From Rhodococcus sp. 1168 (lineage in GTDB: Bacteria; Actinomycetota; Actinomycetes; Mycobacteriales; Mycobacteriaceae), in the NCBI RefSeq assembly GCF_002091955.1, contig NZ_MKKY01000032.1:1-64000 (forward strand): a stretch of 64,000 nt of DNA. Reading direction: 5' to 3'. The position numbers and the translations under genes were made by a program. The notes under the pieces are model-generated. The model saw only the letters and a list, made by a program, of their open reading frames with translations, had not been told where the DNA came from and did no database searches. Position 1 is the stretch's first letter, and each line of letters begins with the position of its first letter. This document shows, one piece after another, positions 39,573 through 48,741 of this stretch.

Positions 39573-40064
39573 TCAGCCCGCGACGCGAGTGGCCGTGATC
39601 GACCCGGCCGGCGATCTCAGCGTCACAGTGCCTTCGCCGAGTGTCCGTACCGGTGTGGAGTCGCGGAATTCCTGTAGCCAGCGGTCCTGCTCCATCAGCG
39701 CATCGTCGCATGCCATCATCGTCGATCCCATCGGACCGTTCGACGCCCCGGCGCCGGGTCCGTCGATCACCCCGGCGTCATTGTTCAGGGCTCCGAAGAA
39801 GGTGTTGCATCCAGCGCTGAATGCGACGGCGTCGCCGGTGGTCGCCATCGAGATCGTCATCGAAGTGCCTGGGACGAGGGCGTGTCCGCTCACCTCGGCC
39901 GCTTCGAACTCCACCGCATCGGTATCCGGTTGCGCTCCAGCACTTTCCGAAGCACTCTCCCACCCTGCCGACGAACCGCTGCCCTGACCGCATGCCGATA
40001 GGAGGGCACAGACGAGGGCGATCATCACACTGTTACGCACTACGCCGACTCGAACGAATGTCAT
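39573..40064 (-). CDS. META/HslJ-domain lipoprotein
   Basis: 163 aa. Lipoprotein signal (VMIALVCALLSACGQG, lipobox LSAC) then a META-type domain: VSGHALVPGTSMTISM, AFSAGCNTFFGALNND, MACDDALMEQDRWLQEF. META domains occur in HslJ-like and other secreted proteins and have no defined activity. ATG 40064 is chosen to begin the signal peptide; the open frame continues 37 codons upstream without signal character. GGGAG lies 9 nt before the start. Confidence 0.8.
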   Translation of the reverse strand: MTFVRVGVVRNSVMIALVCALLSACGQGSGSSAGWESASESAGAQPDTDAVEFEAAEVSGHALVPGTSMTISMATTGDAVAFSAGCNTFFGALNNDAGVIDGPGAGASNGPMGSTMMACDDALMEQDRWLQEFRDSTPVRTLGEGTVTLRSPAGSITATRVAG

Positions 40065-40138
40065 CGATGCACTCCCTGGCAGACTCGACGGGCCCGAGTA
40101 TGCGCCCGCACGCTCTCTACTGGGGCCATCCGTCCGGT

Positions 40139-40489
40139 TCAGTGCAACGGTTTGAGCACCCGACTCGGCACCCAATGCGTGACCGTCTCACTACGATCCT
40201 TCGACATCAGCTCGTAGGTGACTCTGCCGATCCAGTCGCCGTCGACGGTCATCGACCATTCCGTCAGGTCTCCGGGCACCACTTTTCTGACGTCGAATCC
40301 CTCCGCGGTGTAATTGCCGTGATGGTGCGGTGGCTGCGGATAGAGAATCGCCAGGTCGATCAACACCTTGACCGACGGGGTGAGCACCTCGAACGGTCGA
40401 CGCGAATCTGCACCTCCTCTCGATCTACGCGCAACCATTGTTCGACCATACGTTCGAATCAGCTCGTACTCAATCCGGCGTGGTGACAT
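40139..40489 (-). CDS. Hypothetical protein
   Basis: 116 aa, cytosolic, no family recognised. MSPRRIEYELIRTYGRTMVARR, then VKVLIDLAILYPQPPHHHGNYTAEGFDVRK and a Trp-rich end (EWSMTVDGDWIGRVTYEL). Start ATG 40489; the frame stays open to 40741 but overlaps the divergent lipoprotein gene, so the long version is not credible. Confidence 0.55.
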   Translation of the reverse strand: MSPRRIEYELIRTYGRTMVARRSRGGADSRRPFEVLTPSVKVLIDLAILYPQPPHHHGNYTAEGFDVRKVVPGDLTEWSMTVDGDWIGRVTYELMSKDRSETVTHWVPSRVLKPLH

Positions 40490-40583
40490 TTCCCAACAAG
40501 TGGATGTCCGACTCGACAAGAGGCACCCTCTCCTGTGACGGTTATGCGGACCTATGCCCCGATCCGTTTGGAGACATACCCGC

Positions 40584-41057
40584 ATGAAGCTTTCGGCCCT
40601 ACCCGTCCTGTGCATTGCCGCCGCTGTCTCCGTGGGGCTGGCCGGTTGCGGATCGGACGACAATGCAGAGGCTGCCCCCGAGGTAGACATCTGTGCACAA
40701 CTGCAGGACATCGCGAACTTCGAAACTGCCTCGATGAGCACCCTGGCCGGAGACCCGAGCGATTGGCCCGCGATGCAGGCCTCGTTGAAGACGTATGCGG
40801 ACGGCCTGAGCGAGCATTACGACCCGGCGATCAACGCCGACGATCCCGACGTCTCACCCGATCTCGCGAAGCTCAAGGATGCCAGCGTCGTCGCCACGAG
40901 TACTGCTGCCGACGCGCCGACGTACGAGGCTTTCACCGAGAAGTCGACGACGTCGATGGACGCCGACACCGCGCAGGACGCAATGGCGGCCAGCGATCGG
41001 GTAAACAAGTACGCGACCGAGAAGTGCGGATTCTCGCTCAGTCAGCCGCCTGCCTGA
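40584..41057 (+). CDS. Secreted lipoprotein of unknown function
   Basis: 157 aa. Signal peptide with lipobox (VSVGLAGCGSDD, Cys at residue 22) and a small helical mature domain (ICAQLQDIANFETASMSTLAGDPSDW, then AMAASDRVNKYATEKCGFSL) with a conserved-looking Cys pair. ATG 40584 has GGAG 8-9 nt upstream. It is divergent from the hypothetical gene at 40139-40489. Confidence 0.75.
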   Translation: MKLSALPVLCIAAAVSVGLAGCGSDDNAEAAPEVDICAQLQDIANFETASMSTLAGDPSDWPAMQASLKTYADGLSEHYDPAINADDPDVSPDLAKLKDASVVATSTAADAPTYEAFTEKSTTSMDADTAQDAMAASDRVNKYATEKCGFSLSQPPA

Positions 41058-41083
41058 GGTATCGACCCGAAGTCGAACCGGTT

Positions 41084-42541
41084 TCAGTGAGCGGCAACCG
41101 GTTCGGCATCGGTCGACTCCTGTGACGTCTGCCGGATGAAGAAGGAACCTGCGACCGCGACGAGCGATATCAGGCCGCCGCAGACGAATGCGGCTTGAAC
41201 GCCGGACTCGCTGGCACTGATTCCGTCGGTGCCACCGGTAATTCTCGATGCGGCGGTATTCGACATGATTGTCACGAAGAGCGCGGTACCCGCTGCGCCG
41301 GCCAGTTGCTGCACGGTGTTGAGGATCGCGCTGCCGTGCGAATACAGGTCCCTAGGCAGTGATCCCAGCGATGACGTCATGAGCGGCGTCATGATCAGTG
41401 CGAGTCCGGCCGACAGCAGAACGTGGATGCCGATGGCCATCGCGAGCGGGGACTCCGCGTCGAGCAGGGTCATGAGCCACAACGCTGCGCTGACGACGAT
41501 GGTGCCGGGTACTACGAGTGGTCGAGCCCCGATGCGGTCGAATGCCCGGCCGACGAACGGTGCCAGAACGCCCATCATCAGGCCGCCTGGCAGCAGCATG
41601 AGACCTGTTGTCAGAGTGTCGAGTCCACGCACACTCTGCAGATAGATCGGCAGTAGTATCAGTGCCCCGAACAGGGTCATCAGGCTGATCGCCAGGAGTC
41701 CGAGGCCGATACTGAACGCGGGCGTGGAGAACGGCCGCAGGTCGAGAAGTGCCCGCCCTTCCTTCTGGCGCGCTAGCTGTCGGAGCACGAAGACTACTAG
41801 TGCGACGAAGCCGACGACGAGCGGTATCCATACCGGTACGGACGAGCCCTCGGAGGAATGGCCGATACCGGCGAGGCCGTAGATGATTCCGCCGAATGCG
41901 AACGCGGACAGCACAACCGATATGGCGTCGAACGGCGGTTTACTGGTCGCGCCGACATTCTTCACCAGTGCGGCTCCGACCCCGAAGGCCACGAGGGCGA
42001 TCGGCAGTACGAGCCAGAACATCACGCGCCACGCGAACGAGTCGAGGATGATGCCGGAAATAGTGGGACCGACAGCAGGTGCGACGGCGATGACGATCGA
42101 GATGACACCCATCATCTTGCCGCGCTTGTGCACCGGGACGAGGCCGAGCACGGTGGTGATCAGCAATGGGAGCATAATGGCGGTGCCGCCGGCCTGAATC
42201 ACCCTGCCCGCCAACAGGATTTCGAATCCCGGCGCCACGGCTGCCAGTAGCGTTCCTGCACTGAACAGGGTCATCGCACTGATGAACATCTGCCGCAGAG
42301 TGAAACGCTGGAACAGGTACCCCGTCGTCGGGATGACCACTGCCATGGTGAGCATGAATCCGGTGGTCAACCACTGAGCGGTGGTGGCGGTGATGGTCAG
42401 GTCGATCATGAGCCTCGGAAGCGCGACGCTCATGATCGTCTCGTTGAGAATCATCACGAAGGAAGCGACAACCAAGACGCCGATCAGCATCTTGCTCGCC
42501 GAGGACAGCTCTTCCTCGGGGACGGCGTCTTGTGTCTGCAT
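41084..42541 (-). CDS. DHA2-family MFS multidrug exporter (EmrB/QacA type)
   Basis: 485 aa with 14 predicted transmembrane helices. FVMILNETIMSVALPRLMIDL (motif D1 region), QWLTTGFMLTMAVVIPTTGYL and GGTAIMLPLLITTVLGLVPVHKRGKMMG (motif C/A) are the standard DHA2 signatures. It would export drugs or metabolites using the proton gradient. It is divergent from a TetR regulator (42655), with a palindrome between them that overlaps the likely exporter promoter, so repression by that TetR protein is expected. Confidence 0.93.
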   Translation of the reverse strand: MQTQDAVPEEELSSASKMLIGVLVVASFVMILNETIMSVALPRLMIDLTITATTAQWLTTGFMLTMAVVIPTTGYLFQRFTLRQMFISAMTLFSAGTLLAAVAPGFEILLAGRVIQAGGTAIMLPLLITTVLGLVPVHKRGKMMGVISIVIAVAPAVGPTISGIILDSFAWRVMFWLVLPIALVAFGVGAALVKNVGATSKPPFDAISVVLSAFAFGGIIYGLAGIGHSSEGSSVPVWIPLVVGFVALVVFVLRQLARQKEGRALLDLRPFSTPAFSIGLGLLAISLMTLFGALILLPIYLQSVRGLDTLTTGLMLLPGGLMMGVLAPFVGRAFDRIGARPLVVPGTIVVSAALWLMTLLDAESPLAMAIGIHVLLSAGLALIMTPLMTSSLGSLPRDLYSHGSAILNTVQQLAGAAGTALFVTIMSNTAASRITGGTDGISASESGVQAAFVCGGLISLVAVAGSFFIRQTSQESTDAEPVAAH

Positions 42542-42590
42542 GAAGGAACTCTCCGGTTGATTCGACGATTGCCGATAGTTTCATGCAGCA

Positions 42591-42605
42591 TGACAGTGAC
42601 TGTCA
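42591..42605. promoter_or_regulatory. TGACAGT-G-ACTGTCA palindrome, candidate TetR operator
   Basis: Perfect 7-bp arms around a central G in the 113-bp region between the divergent DHA2 exporter and TetR genes. It is 50 bp from both starts, placing it over one or both promoters. The geometry is standard for TetR-family control of an adjacent pump. Confidence 0.7.
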
Positions 42606-42654
42606 ATTCGATATTCGCTGGTAAGTTGAAGTAGGAACGACAAGGAGGTGGACA

Positions 42655-43290
42655 GTGGCCGTACATCAGACCGATGCTGACATCAGCGCCGTCCCCGACC
42701 TGCGTGAACGACGGCGTAGGGAAACCCGACGTGAAATATCGGAGGCGGCCCTGGACTTGTTCGAACTTCACGGTGCTGCCTCGACGACGGTGGATGACAT
42801 CGCACGACGGGCCGGGGTGTCACCGAGCACGTTCTTCCGGTCCTTTGCCACCAAAGAGGAATCCGTGCTGATCGCCGATTTCCAGTTCGAGGCAGAGTTC
42901 ACCGAATGGCTCGAGTCTGCGACCTCGGAGCGCATCACACTCGACGCCGTCGAGGGCATCTACGAACGCTCTGTCGTTCGACTCGCCACTTCTTCCGACG
43001 GCAGCAAGGAACGCTTGCTACGGGTTCGACAGCTCGTCTTGTCGGACGCGCAGGTGCGATCCGCTGCCTACGCCGCCGACGCGGTGATGCTGGCCTGTCT
43101 GACCGAGAAGGTGGCGAAGAAGCTGGGCACGCCATCGACCGCTCGCCTACTCATCGAGACCGTCGCACTGACCCTCCGAATCGCGGTCGATCGCTGGGCC
43201 GAAATGGTCGACAGTGGTGACGCGTCCGCTGATCTCGTCACCGTCTATCAGGCGGCTCGGTCGGACCTTCGCCGCCTCGTTCGCGACTGA
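42655..43290 (+). CDS. TetR family transcriptional regulator
   Basis: 211 aa. HTH of TetR type at about residues 25-70 (TRREISEAALDLFELHGAASTTVDDIARRAGVSPSTFFRSFATKEE, quoted by its ends TRREIS and KEE), followed by an all-helical ligand domain. GTG 42655 with AAGGAGG 7 nt upstream. Local repressor of the divergent exporter through the palindrome at 42591-42605; the ligand is unknown. Confidence 0.9.
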   Translation: MAVHQTDADISAVPDLRERRRRETRREISEAALDLFELHGAASTTVDDIARRAGVSPSTFFRSFATKEESVLIADFQFEAEFTEWLESATSERITLDAVEGIYERSVVRLATSSDGSKERLLRVRQLVLSDAQVRSAAYAADAVMLACLTEKVAKKLGTPSTARLLIETVALTLRIAVDRWAEMVDSGDASADLVTVYQAARSDLRRLVRD

Positions 43291-43501
43291 AACCCAGCAC
43301 GCTTCCTCACCGCCAACGCGCGACGAGCCCTCGCTGCCAGGGAGTTTCGACGGCCCGATGCGAGTAGTGAGCTCGCACGTAGCGGACGGCGTCGACGTTC
43401 GGGATTCCAGGCCGGCAGCGCTGTGCGTAGCCCCCTCCCCCGAATCTGGCGTCCCGACGGCAGTGGCATGACTCCGGCTGCGTCCGCGTCCCACATCGGA
43501 T

Positions 43502-44965
43502 CTACCTGGTGAATTCGTATGCGGCGGGGTCGGCGGTGCGCAGGCGTCGACGCATGGCGTCTGTGGACCAGGGCCAGCTGAAGCTGTTGGTGCCGGTTTT
43601 GTCGATAAAGTAGCTGGTGCAGCCGCCGATGTTGTAGACGGTGGTGGCCAGGGCGTCTGTTCGGTCGTTGTTGTAGGTCTGTTGGGCGTCGGCGCGGGTG
43701 TCGAATACTTCCGCGCCGAGCTCGCGGGTGGTGCGCACGAGGGACCTGATCAGACCCAGCTGTGTTTCGGTGACGGTGAAGGCGGACGCCAGGGTCCCTA
43801 GTCCTGGGCCCAGCAGGATCGCGAAGTTGGGGAAGCCGTGGGTGGTGGTTCCGAGGTAGGCCTTGGGGCTGCCGCGCCAGTGGTCGCTCAAGCTCTGCCC
43901 GTCCGCGTCGAATACTTGTTCTGCCAGAGGCATATCCGTGATGTGGAATCCGGTGCCGTAGATGATGATGTCGGCGGGCACTTCGATCCCGTCGGTCCCG
44001 ATGACTCCGTTTTCGGTGAGTCGGGCGACGCCGCTCGGGCGCACTGTGACGTCGGCGCGGTCGAGTGTCGGATACCAGGTGTTGGCGAACAGTGGACGTT
44101 TGCACCCGAACACATAAGCAGGCGTGACAGTCTCACGTAGCTCGGCATCACCGATCTGACGTTTGATCTGCCACCGGCCGATGATGTGCGCTATTCTCAT
44201 GGCCCTGCTGTGCCGGGTTCCGAACGCGACGAGTTCGAGGATGCGATAGATGACGGCGCGCTGGATCCGAGCAACAGCCGGACTATGGCGTAGTAGCCAG
44301 CGAAATGCTGTGGGCTGACGGTAGTTCGGCTTGGGGAGTACCCACTGCGGGGTGCGCTGATAGATCGTCACGTGTTCGGCGGCGTCGACGATCTCGGGTA
44401 CGAATTGCACTGCGGATGCGCCGGTTCCGATGACGACGACGTGTTTACCGGTCAGGTCGACGTCGTGCCGCCAGCGCGCCGAGTGGAAGGTGACTCCGCT
44501 GAAGTCGGCTGCTCCGGGGAGATCGGGAACGGACGGCGTGCTCCACGGTCCGGCGGCGCCGATGACGAGAGTTGTTGTGACGTCCCCGATGTCGGTTCGA
44601 ATCTTCCACTTGCCGTTCGTAGCGTCCCAGTGCGCACCGAGGAAGGTGACGCCGAACCGTACGGCATCGCGCACGCCCCAGCGGTCAGCAGTGTCGACGA
44701 GGTAGCGCTGAATTTCCTGTTGGCTTGCATAGAGTTTCGACCAGTCGGCGTTCTGTGCATCGGTGTACGAGTAGATCGGCGAAGGCACGTCGCATTCGCA
44801 TCCGGGGTAGGTGTTCTCTCGCCAGGTGCCGCCGAACTCGGCGGCTCGTTCGATGATCAGAATGTTGCGCACACCCTCCTCGCGCAGCGCTCGGTAAGCG
44901 GCGATGCCTGACATACCTGCGCCGACGATGACGGCGTCGTAGTCGCCGTCGAGAGTGTGGGTCAT
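43502..44965 (-). CDS. Baeyer-Villiger-type flavin monooxygenase
   Basis: 487 aa. Two Rossmann motifs, VIVGAGMSGIAAYRA (FAD) and VVVIGTGASAVQFVPE (NADPH), flank FSGVTFHSARWRHD, which fits the FxGxxxHxxxW fingerprint of class B flavoprotein monooxygenases. GGTWRENTYPGCECDVPS is typical of the BVMO branch. It likely oxidises a ketone to an ester with NADPH and O2. ATG 44965. It lies behind the terminator of the aldolase operon and so is probably transcribed separately, though a catabolic link to that operon is plausible. Confidence 0.88.
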   Translation of the reverse strand: MTHTLDGDYDAVIVGAGMSGIAAYRALREEGVRNILIIERAAEFGGTWRENTYPGCECDVPSPIYSYTDAQNADWSKLYASQQEIQRYLVDTADRWGVRDAVRFGVTFLGAHWDATNGKWKIRTDIGDVTTTLVIGAAGPWSTPSVPDLPGAADFSGVTFHSARWRHDVDLTGKHVVVIGTGASAVQFVPEIVDAAEHVTIYQRTPQWVLPKPNYRQPTAFRWLLRHSPAVARIQRAVIYRILELVAFGTRHSRAMRIAHIIGRWQIKRQIGDAELRETVTPAYVFGCKRPLFANTWYPTLDRADVTVRPSGVARLTENGVIGTDGIEVPADIIIYGTGFHITDMPLAEQVFDADGQSLSDHWRGSPKAYLGTTTHGFPNFAILLGPGLGTLASAFTVTETQLGLIRSLVRTTRELGAEVFDTRADAQQTYNNDRTDALATTVYNIGGCTSYFIDKTGTNSFSWPWSTDAMRRRLRTADPAAYEFTR

Positions 44966-44998
44966 CGGTATGCGCTCCTCGGTGCGAGCCTACGGCCA

Positions 44999-45052
44999 AG
45001 AAAAAAGCAGAAACCCCGGGTGCGGTCCCTGTCGTAGCGACCACACCCGGGG
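44999..45052 (-). terminator. Rho-independent terminator of the aldolase/dehydrogenase operon
   Basis: Arms 45014-45027 (CCCCGGGTGCGGTC) and 45039-45052 (GACCACACCCGGGG) pair with one mismatch around an 11-nt loop. On the minus strand the stem is followed by TTTCTGC and then a T-run (complement of 45006-45001). It sits 17 bp after the stop of the 4-hydroxy-2-oxovalerate aldolase gene. Confidence 0.85.
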
Positions 45053-45069
45053 TACTCGTTGCGTGAAGA

Positions 45070-46104
45070 CTACTTGCGAGCGGCAGCCAAATCCAGTGCG
45101 ATATCGGTGATCAGGTCTTCCTGACCGCCGACGAGTCCGCGTTCGCCGACGGCGAGCAGGATAGCGCGGGTATCGAGTCCGTACTGCTTGGCAGCGGACT
45201 CGGCGTGGCGCAGGAAGCTCGAGTAGACGCCTGCGTAGCCGAGGGTCAACGTCTCACGGTCGACCTGGACCGGTCGGTCCTGGAGCGGCCGCACGATGTC
45301 GTCTGCAGCATCCTGCAAGCCGAACAGATCGCAGCCGTGCTTCCAGCCGTTGAGATCTGCGACGGCAACGAACGGTTCGATCGGGCAGTTACCTGCACCG
45401 GCGCCGTGACCGGCGAGCGAAGCGTCGACACGCATGACGCCTTCTTCCACTGCCACAACCGAGTTCGCTACCGACAGCGACAGGTTCTGGTGGGCGTGGA
45501 TGCCGATCTGGGTTTCCTCATCGAGGACGTCGCGGTATGCGCGCACTCGTGCTCGCACTCCGTCCATCGTCAGACGGCCACCGGAGTCGGTGACGTAGAC
45601 GCAATGCGCGCCATAGGATTCCATCAGCTTGGCCTGCTCGGCGAGCTTCTCCGGCTCGGCCAGGTGCGACATCATCAGGAAGCCGGACACGTCCATGCCC
45701 AGTTCGCGGGCCTTGCCGATGTGCTGTGCCGCGACGTCGGCCTCGGTGCAGTGTGTCGCAACGCGGACGGAGGTGACTCCGAGCTTGAAAGCGTGCTCGA
45801 GTTCCTTCACGGTGCCCACGCCCGGCAGCAGCAGCGTCGTCAGCTTTGCGCGATGAACGACCTCGGCTGCGGCTTCGATCCATTCCCAGTCGGTGTTGCT
45901 GCCCGGCCCGTAGGTGAGGCTGTGGCCGGCGAGTCCGTCACCGTGGGTGACCTCGATGGCGTCGACGCCTGCACTGTCCAGGGCGCTGGCGATCCGCGCG
46001 ACGTTTTCCGGGGTGATCCGGTGACGCATCGCGTGCATCCCGTCGCGCAGCGTCACATCTTGGATGTAGAGCGCGGCGCCATCGGTGGCGTTGGGGCGAG
46101 TCAT
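45070..46104 (-). CDS. 4-hydroxy-2-oxovalerate aldolase
   Basis: 344 aa, DmpG/BphI/HsaF family. It cleaves 4-hydroxy-2-oxoacids to pyruvate and an aldehyde, a late step of aromatic and steroid ring meta-cleavage. [14 protein letters not shown] (catalytic Arg, Asp metal ligand, His) and [14 protein letters not shown] (metal-binding His pair) are intact. It overlaps the acylating dehydrogenase gene by ATGA, matching the complex in which the aldehyde is channelled between them. A 2-hydroxypentadienoate hydratase gene, usual as third member, is not in the operon. Confidence 0.95.
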   Translation of the reverse strand: MTRPNATDGAALYIQDVTLRDGMHAMRHRITPENVARIASALDSAGVDAIEVTHGDGLAGHSLTYGPGSNTDWEWIEAAAEVVHRAKLTTLLLPGVGTVKELEHAFKLGVTSVRVATHCTEADVAAQHIGKARELGMDVSGFLMMSHLAEPEKLAEQAKLMESYGAHCVYVTDSGGRLTMDGVRARVRAYRDVLDEETQIGIHAHQNLSLSVANSVVAVEEGVMRVDASLAGHGAGAGNCPIEPFVAVADLNGWKHGCDLFGLQDAADDIVRPLQDRPVQVDRETLTLGYAGVYSSFLRHAESAAKQYGLDTRAILLAVGERGLVGGQEDLITDIALDLAAARK

Positions 46105-47045
46105 CGTGCAGCCTCCAGAGTCTTGTTCTCAGCGAGCTTCTCCGCGACCTGAAGAGCGGCGGAGGTCATGATGTCCAGGTTTCCCGCGTATGCGGGCAGG
46201 TAATGAGCGGCGCCTTCGACCTCGAGGAACACCGACACCTTCCACAGGCCCGGGCCCTTTTCGACGCCACCGGTGAGGGTTGCGACGGACTCTGCGTCGT
46301 CGAGCTGGGTGAACTGGACTTCCTGCTTGAGCCGGTAGCCGGGAACATATGCCGAAACCTTCGCGACCATGTCCAGAATCGACTGACGGATCTTGTCCTG
46401 ATCAGGGTTCGATACCAGTGCCAGCACCGTGTCGCGCATGATCAGCGGCGGCTCGGCGGGGTTGAGAACGATGATGGCCTTGCCGTGTGCGGCTCCGCCG
46501 ACCTTCTCGATTGCCTCCGAGGTGGTCTCGGTGAACTCGTCGATGTTCGCTCGCGTGCCGGGTCCGGCGGACTTCGACGCGATCGACGCCACGATCTCGG
46601 CGTAGTGCACCTCGGTGACCGAGGAGATGGCGGCGACGATCGGGATGGTCGCCTGTCCGCCGCAGGTCACCATGTTCACGATCGGTGCGTCGAGGTGCTC
46701 GTCGAGGTTGACAGCGGGCACCACGAACGGGCCGATGGCGGCGGGCGTCAGGTCGATCAGGCGCTTGCCGTAGGGCCGCAGTGCTGCCTCGTTGGCCACA
46801 TGCGCCTGGGCGGAGGTGGAGTCGAAGATGATTTCGATGTCGGCGAAATCGGGGTGATCGATCAATCCCTGCACGCCCGAATCGACGGTGGAGACTCCCA
46901 ACCGCCTGGCGCGAGCCAGTCCGTCGGAATTAGGGTCGATGCCGACCAATACGGCAATTTCGACGTTCTTGGCGATCCTTTTCAACTTGATCACCAAGTC
47001 GGTACCGATGTTGCCCGATCCGATGACCGCAACTTTCGTGCTCAT
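46101..47045 (-). CDS. Acetaldehyde/propanal dehydrogenase (acylating)
   Basis: 314 aa, DmpF/BphJ/HsaG family. It converts the aldolase aldehyde product to acyl-CoA with NAD+ and Co[17 protein letters not shown] (NAD site) and the catalytic Cys in [14 protein letters not shown] are present. Length is typical. First gene of the operon; divergent from an IclR regulator 76 bp away, which probably controls it. Acetaldehyde or propanal as substrate cannot be told apart by eye. Confidence 0.95.
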   Translation of the reverse strand: MSTKVAVIGSGNIGTDLVIKLKRIAKNVEIAVLVGIDPNSDGLARARRLGVSTVDSGVQGLIDHPDFADIEIIFDSTSAQAHVANEAALRPYGKRLIDLTPAAIGPFVVPAVNLDEHLDAPIVNMVTCGGQATIPIVAAISSVTEVHYAEIVASIASKSAGPGTRANIDEFTETTSEAIEKVGGAAHGKAIIVLNPAEPPLIMRDTVLALVSNPDQDKIRQSILDMVAKVSAYVPGYRLKQEVQFTQLDDAESVATLTGGVEKGPGLWKVSVFLEVEGAAHYLPAYAGNLDIMTSAALQVAEKLAENKTLEAAR

Positions 47046-47121
47046 ATACTGCCCGCCTTCGCGTGTCCGATGTTGGTGTAGACGTTATCCACGCTCCTGG
47101 CCGGTGCATAGGATCTGTCCC

Positions 47122-47877
47122 ATGGAACGAGACAGCTCGTCATTGTTGGAGAGGTCGGCTCTCGTGCTGGACTCGTTTCCCGGCGGAACGGCACTGTCCC
47201 TCGCCGAGGTCTGCGCTCGGACGGGTCTGCCCAGGTCCACCACTCACCGCGTGCTGGTGAGTCTGACGAACCTCGGCTGGCTCACACGCACCGGGAACAA
47301 ATTCGAGCTCGGCATGGCGTTGTTCGAACTCGGTGAGCGTGTCGCGATCAAACACAGTCTTCGATCGGCGGCTCTCCCGTTCATGCAGGACCTCTTCGCA
47401 GTGACCGAACAGACCGTCCACCTCGCCGTCAGGGATCGATTCGACGCGATCTACGTGGAGAAGATTCACGGCCGCTCGGCGATGCCGTTTCCCTCGCACA
47501 CCGGCGGACGGTTGCCGTTGACGTGTACGGCGGTGGGTAAGGCGTTGCTCGCCTCCGAGGACCCGGACGTGGTGGCAGAGGTGCTTGCCCAGCCGCTTCG
47601 GCGGTGTACTCCAAATTCGATCACCGACCCCAAACGGCTTGCCCTCGAGATAGATTCGGTCCGACGCACCGGTGTCGCATCCGAGCGTGAAGAGTCCGCG
47701 ATCGGTGGATGTTGCGTGGCAGCTCCTGTCACGATGGCAGGTAAACCGGTTGCTGCACTGTCGGTGTCAGTCCCCAAGGCGCAGTTCAGGCCCGAGTTGC
47801 TCGCCCCTGCCGTGCGAACGGCCGCGCTGTCCCTGAGTCGAGTTCTCTCCCGTGGGTCCACCGCTCGGGAAAGCTGA
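47122..47877 (+). CDS. IclR family transcriptional regulator
   Basis: 251 aa. Winged HTH at about 10-65 (ALSLAEVCARTGLPRSTTHRVLVSLTNLGWL by its ends ALSLAE and GWL) and IclR effector domain (about 80-245; TVHLAVRDRFDAIYVEKIHG, TAVGKALLA, GGCCVAAPV). The CC pair in the effector pocket (GGCCVAAPV) is notable. It starts at ATG 47122. Divergent position makes it the likely regulator of the acylating dehydrogenase/aldolase operon. Confidence 0.92.
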   Translation: MERDSSSLLERSALVLDSFPGGTALSLAEVCARTGLPRSTTHRVLVSLTNLGWLTRTGNKFELGMALFELGERVAIKHSLRSAALPFMQDLFAVTEQTVHLAVRDRFDAIYVEKIHGRSAMPFPSHTGGRLPLTCTAVGKALLASEDPDVVAEVLAQPLRRCTPNSITDPKRLALEIDSVRRTGVASEREESAIGGCCVAAPVTMAGKPVAALSVSVPKAQFRPELLAPAVRTAALSLSRVLSRGSTARES

Positions 47878-48100
47878 GGCGCGCGCCGACTCGGCGGTCT
47901 ACGCTCGAAGCATCGATTGAGTCCATCGGCTGACCGGAAAGCCCCAGGCATCGGCGCATTTCGGTCACCCTAACCAGCGTCGTAACCGATTCGTTACTTG
48001 TCAGTGGCCGTATCGTGACCGCGAGGATCCAACGGAGAGATCTCGCCCTGACAGTGTTGCTGTGTAGAACACGCACAACGTCGAGGGAAGGTGCCGAAAG

Positions 48101-48673
48101 ATGACTATTGCCGACATCGCCCGTCAGATATTCGAATATCGCGTCTCGGATTCGATAGCTCGGAAACCGCAGTTCGCGATCGAAGTGGAGTCCCACTCGC
48201 CTTCCTACGCCGTACTGCGAGTGTCCGGTGACCTCGATATGTCTTCGCGAACTGCTTTGACCCACAACCTCGGCCGACTCACAGCCTCGGGTGCGGACGT
48301 GCTGATCGACATGTCTGCGGTGTCGTTCATGTACTCCGGTGCAGTCAATGCCGTGATCACGTCAGCATTGGCGTCCGACGGCACCGTGCGTATCTTCGCA
48401 CCCACCCGTGCGGCGCGAATGGTCATCGAATCACTCGGTGCTGCTGCACTTCTCGTCGACCACTTCCCGTCTCCACCGCTCCCCCGACAAGACCGTCTCG
48501 TTCAGCCGAATCAGGAGGCCACCATGGCAGATCACGATCTCCCCCGCACCCTCGACATCGGTCACGCGTCATCGGACAACGAAGAGTCCAGGCCGACGTC
48601 GTTCCTCCAGATGTTCGTCGACGCCGACCGATCCCGCCCGTCCTCCGATCGCTCGCAGCACCGGATCTTGTAG
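48101..48673 (+). CDS. STAS-domain protein with C-terminal extension
   Basis: 190 aa. STAS domain at about 25-120 (FAIEVESHSPSYAVLRVSGDLDMSS; LIDMSAVSFMYSGAVNAVI with a candidate Ser in FMYSGA), then a 70-residue polar tail. STAS proteins act as anti-sigma antagonists or scaffolds. A second STAS/RsbW pair lies at 36.6-37.5 kb; this one has no kinase neighbour. ATG 48101. The 223 bp before it hold no gene; GTAAC-N6-GTTAC near 47985 is a weak dyad. Confidence 0.75.
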   Translation: MTIADIARQIFEYRVSDSIARKPQFAIEVESHSPSYAVLRVSGDLDMSSRTALTHNLGRLTASGADVLIDMSAVSFMYSGAVNAVITSALASDGTVRIFAPTRAARMVIESLGAAALLVDHFPSPPLPRQDRLVQPNQEATMADHDLPRTLDIGHASSDNEESRPTSFLQMFVDADRSRPSSDRSQHRIL

Positions 48674-48711
48674 AGCGCCCGCACGAAATGCGGCCGCGAA
48701 ACCCTTGACCT

Positions 48712-48724
48712 TGACGCAGCGTCA
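48712..48724. promoter_or_regulatory. TGACGC-A-GCGTCA palindrome in a MerR-type promoter
   Basis: Perfect 6-bp arms around a central A, directly after a TTGACC box (48705-48710) and 18 bp before the MerR gene start. MerR regulators bind dyads between widely spaced -35 and -10 boxes, exactly this position, so autoregulation is likely. Confidence 0.6.
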
Positions 48725-48741
48725 TAGTCGACACTGATGGG

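Noticed and set aside
38997..39987. Plus-strand open frames across the tandem repeat
   Set aside because: They simply follow the 85-bp repeat and then run antisense to the small membrane protein and META lipoprotein genes; no ribosome sites.
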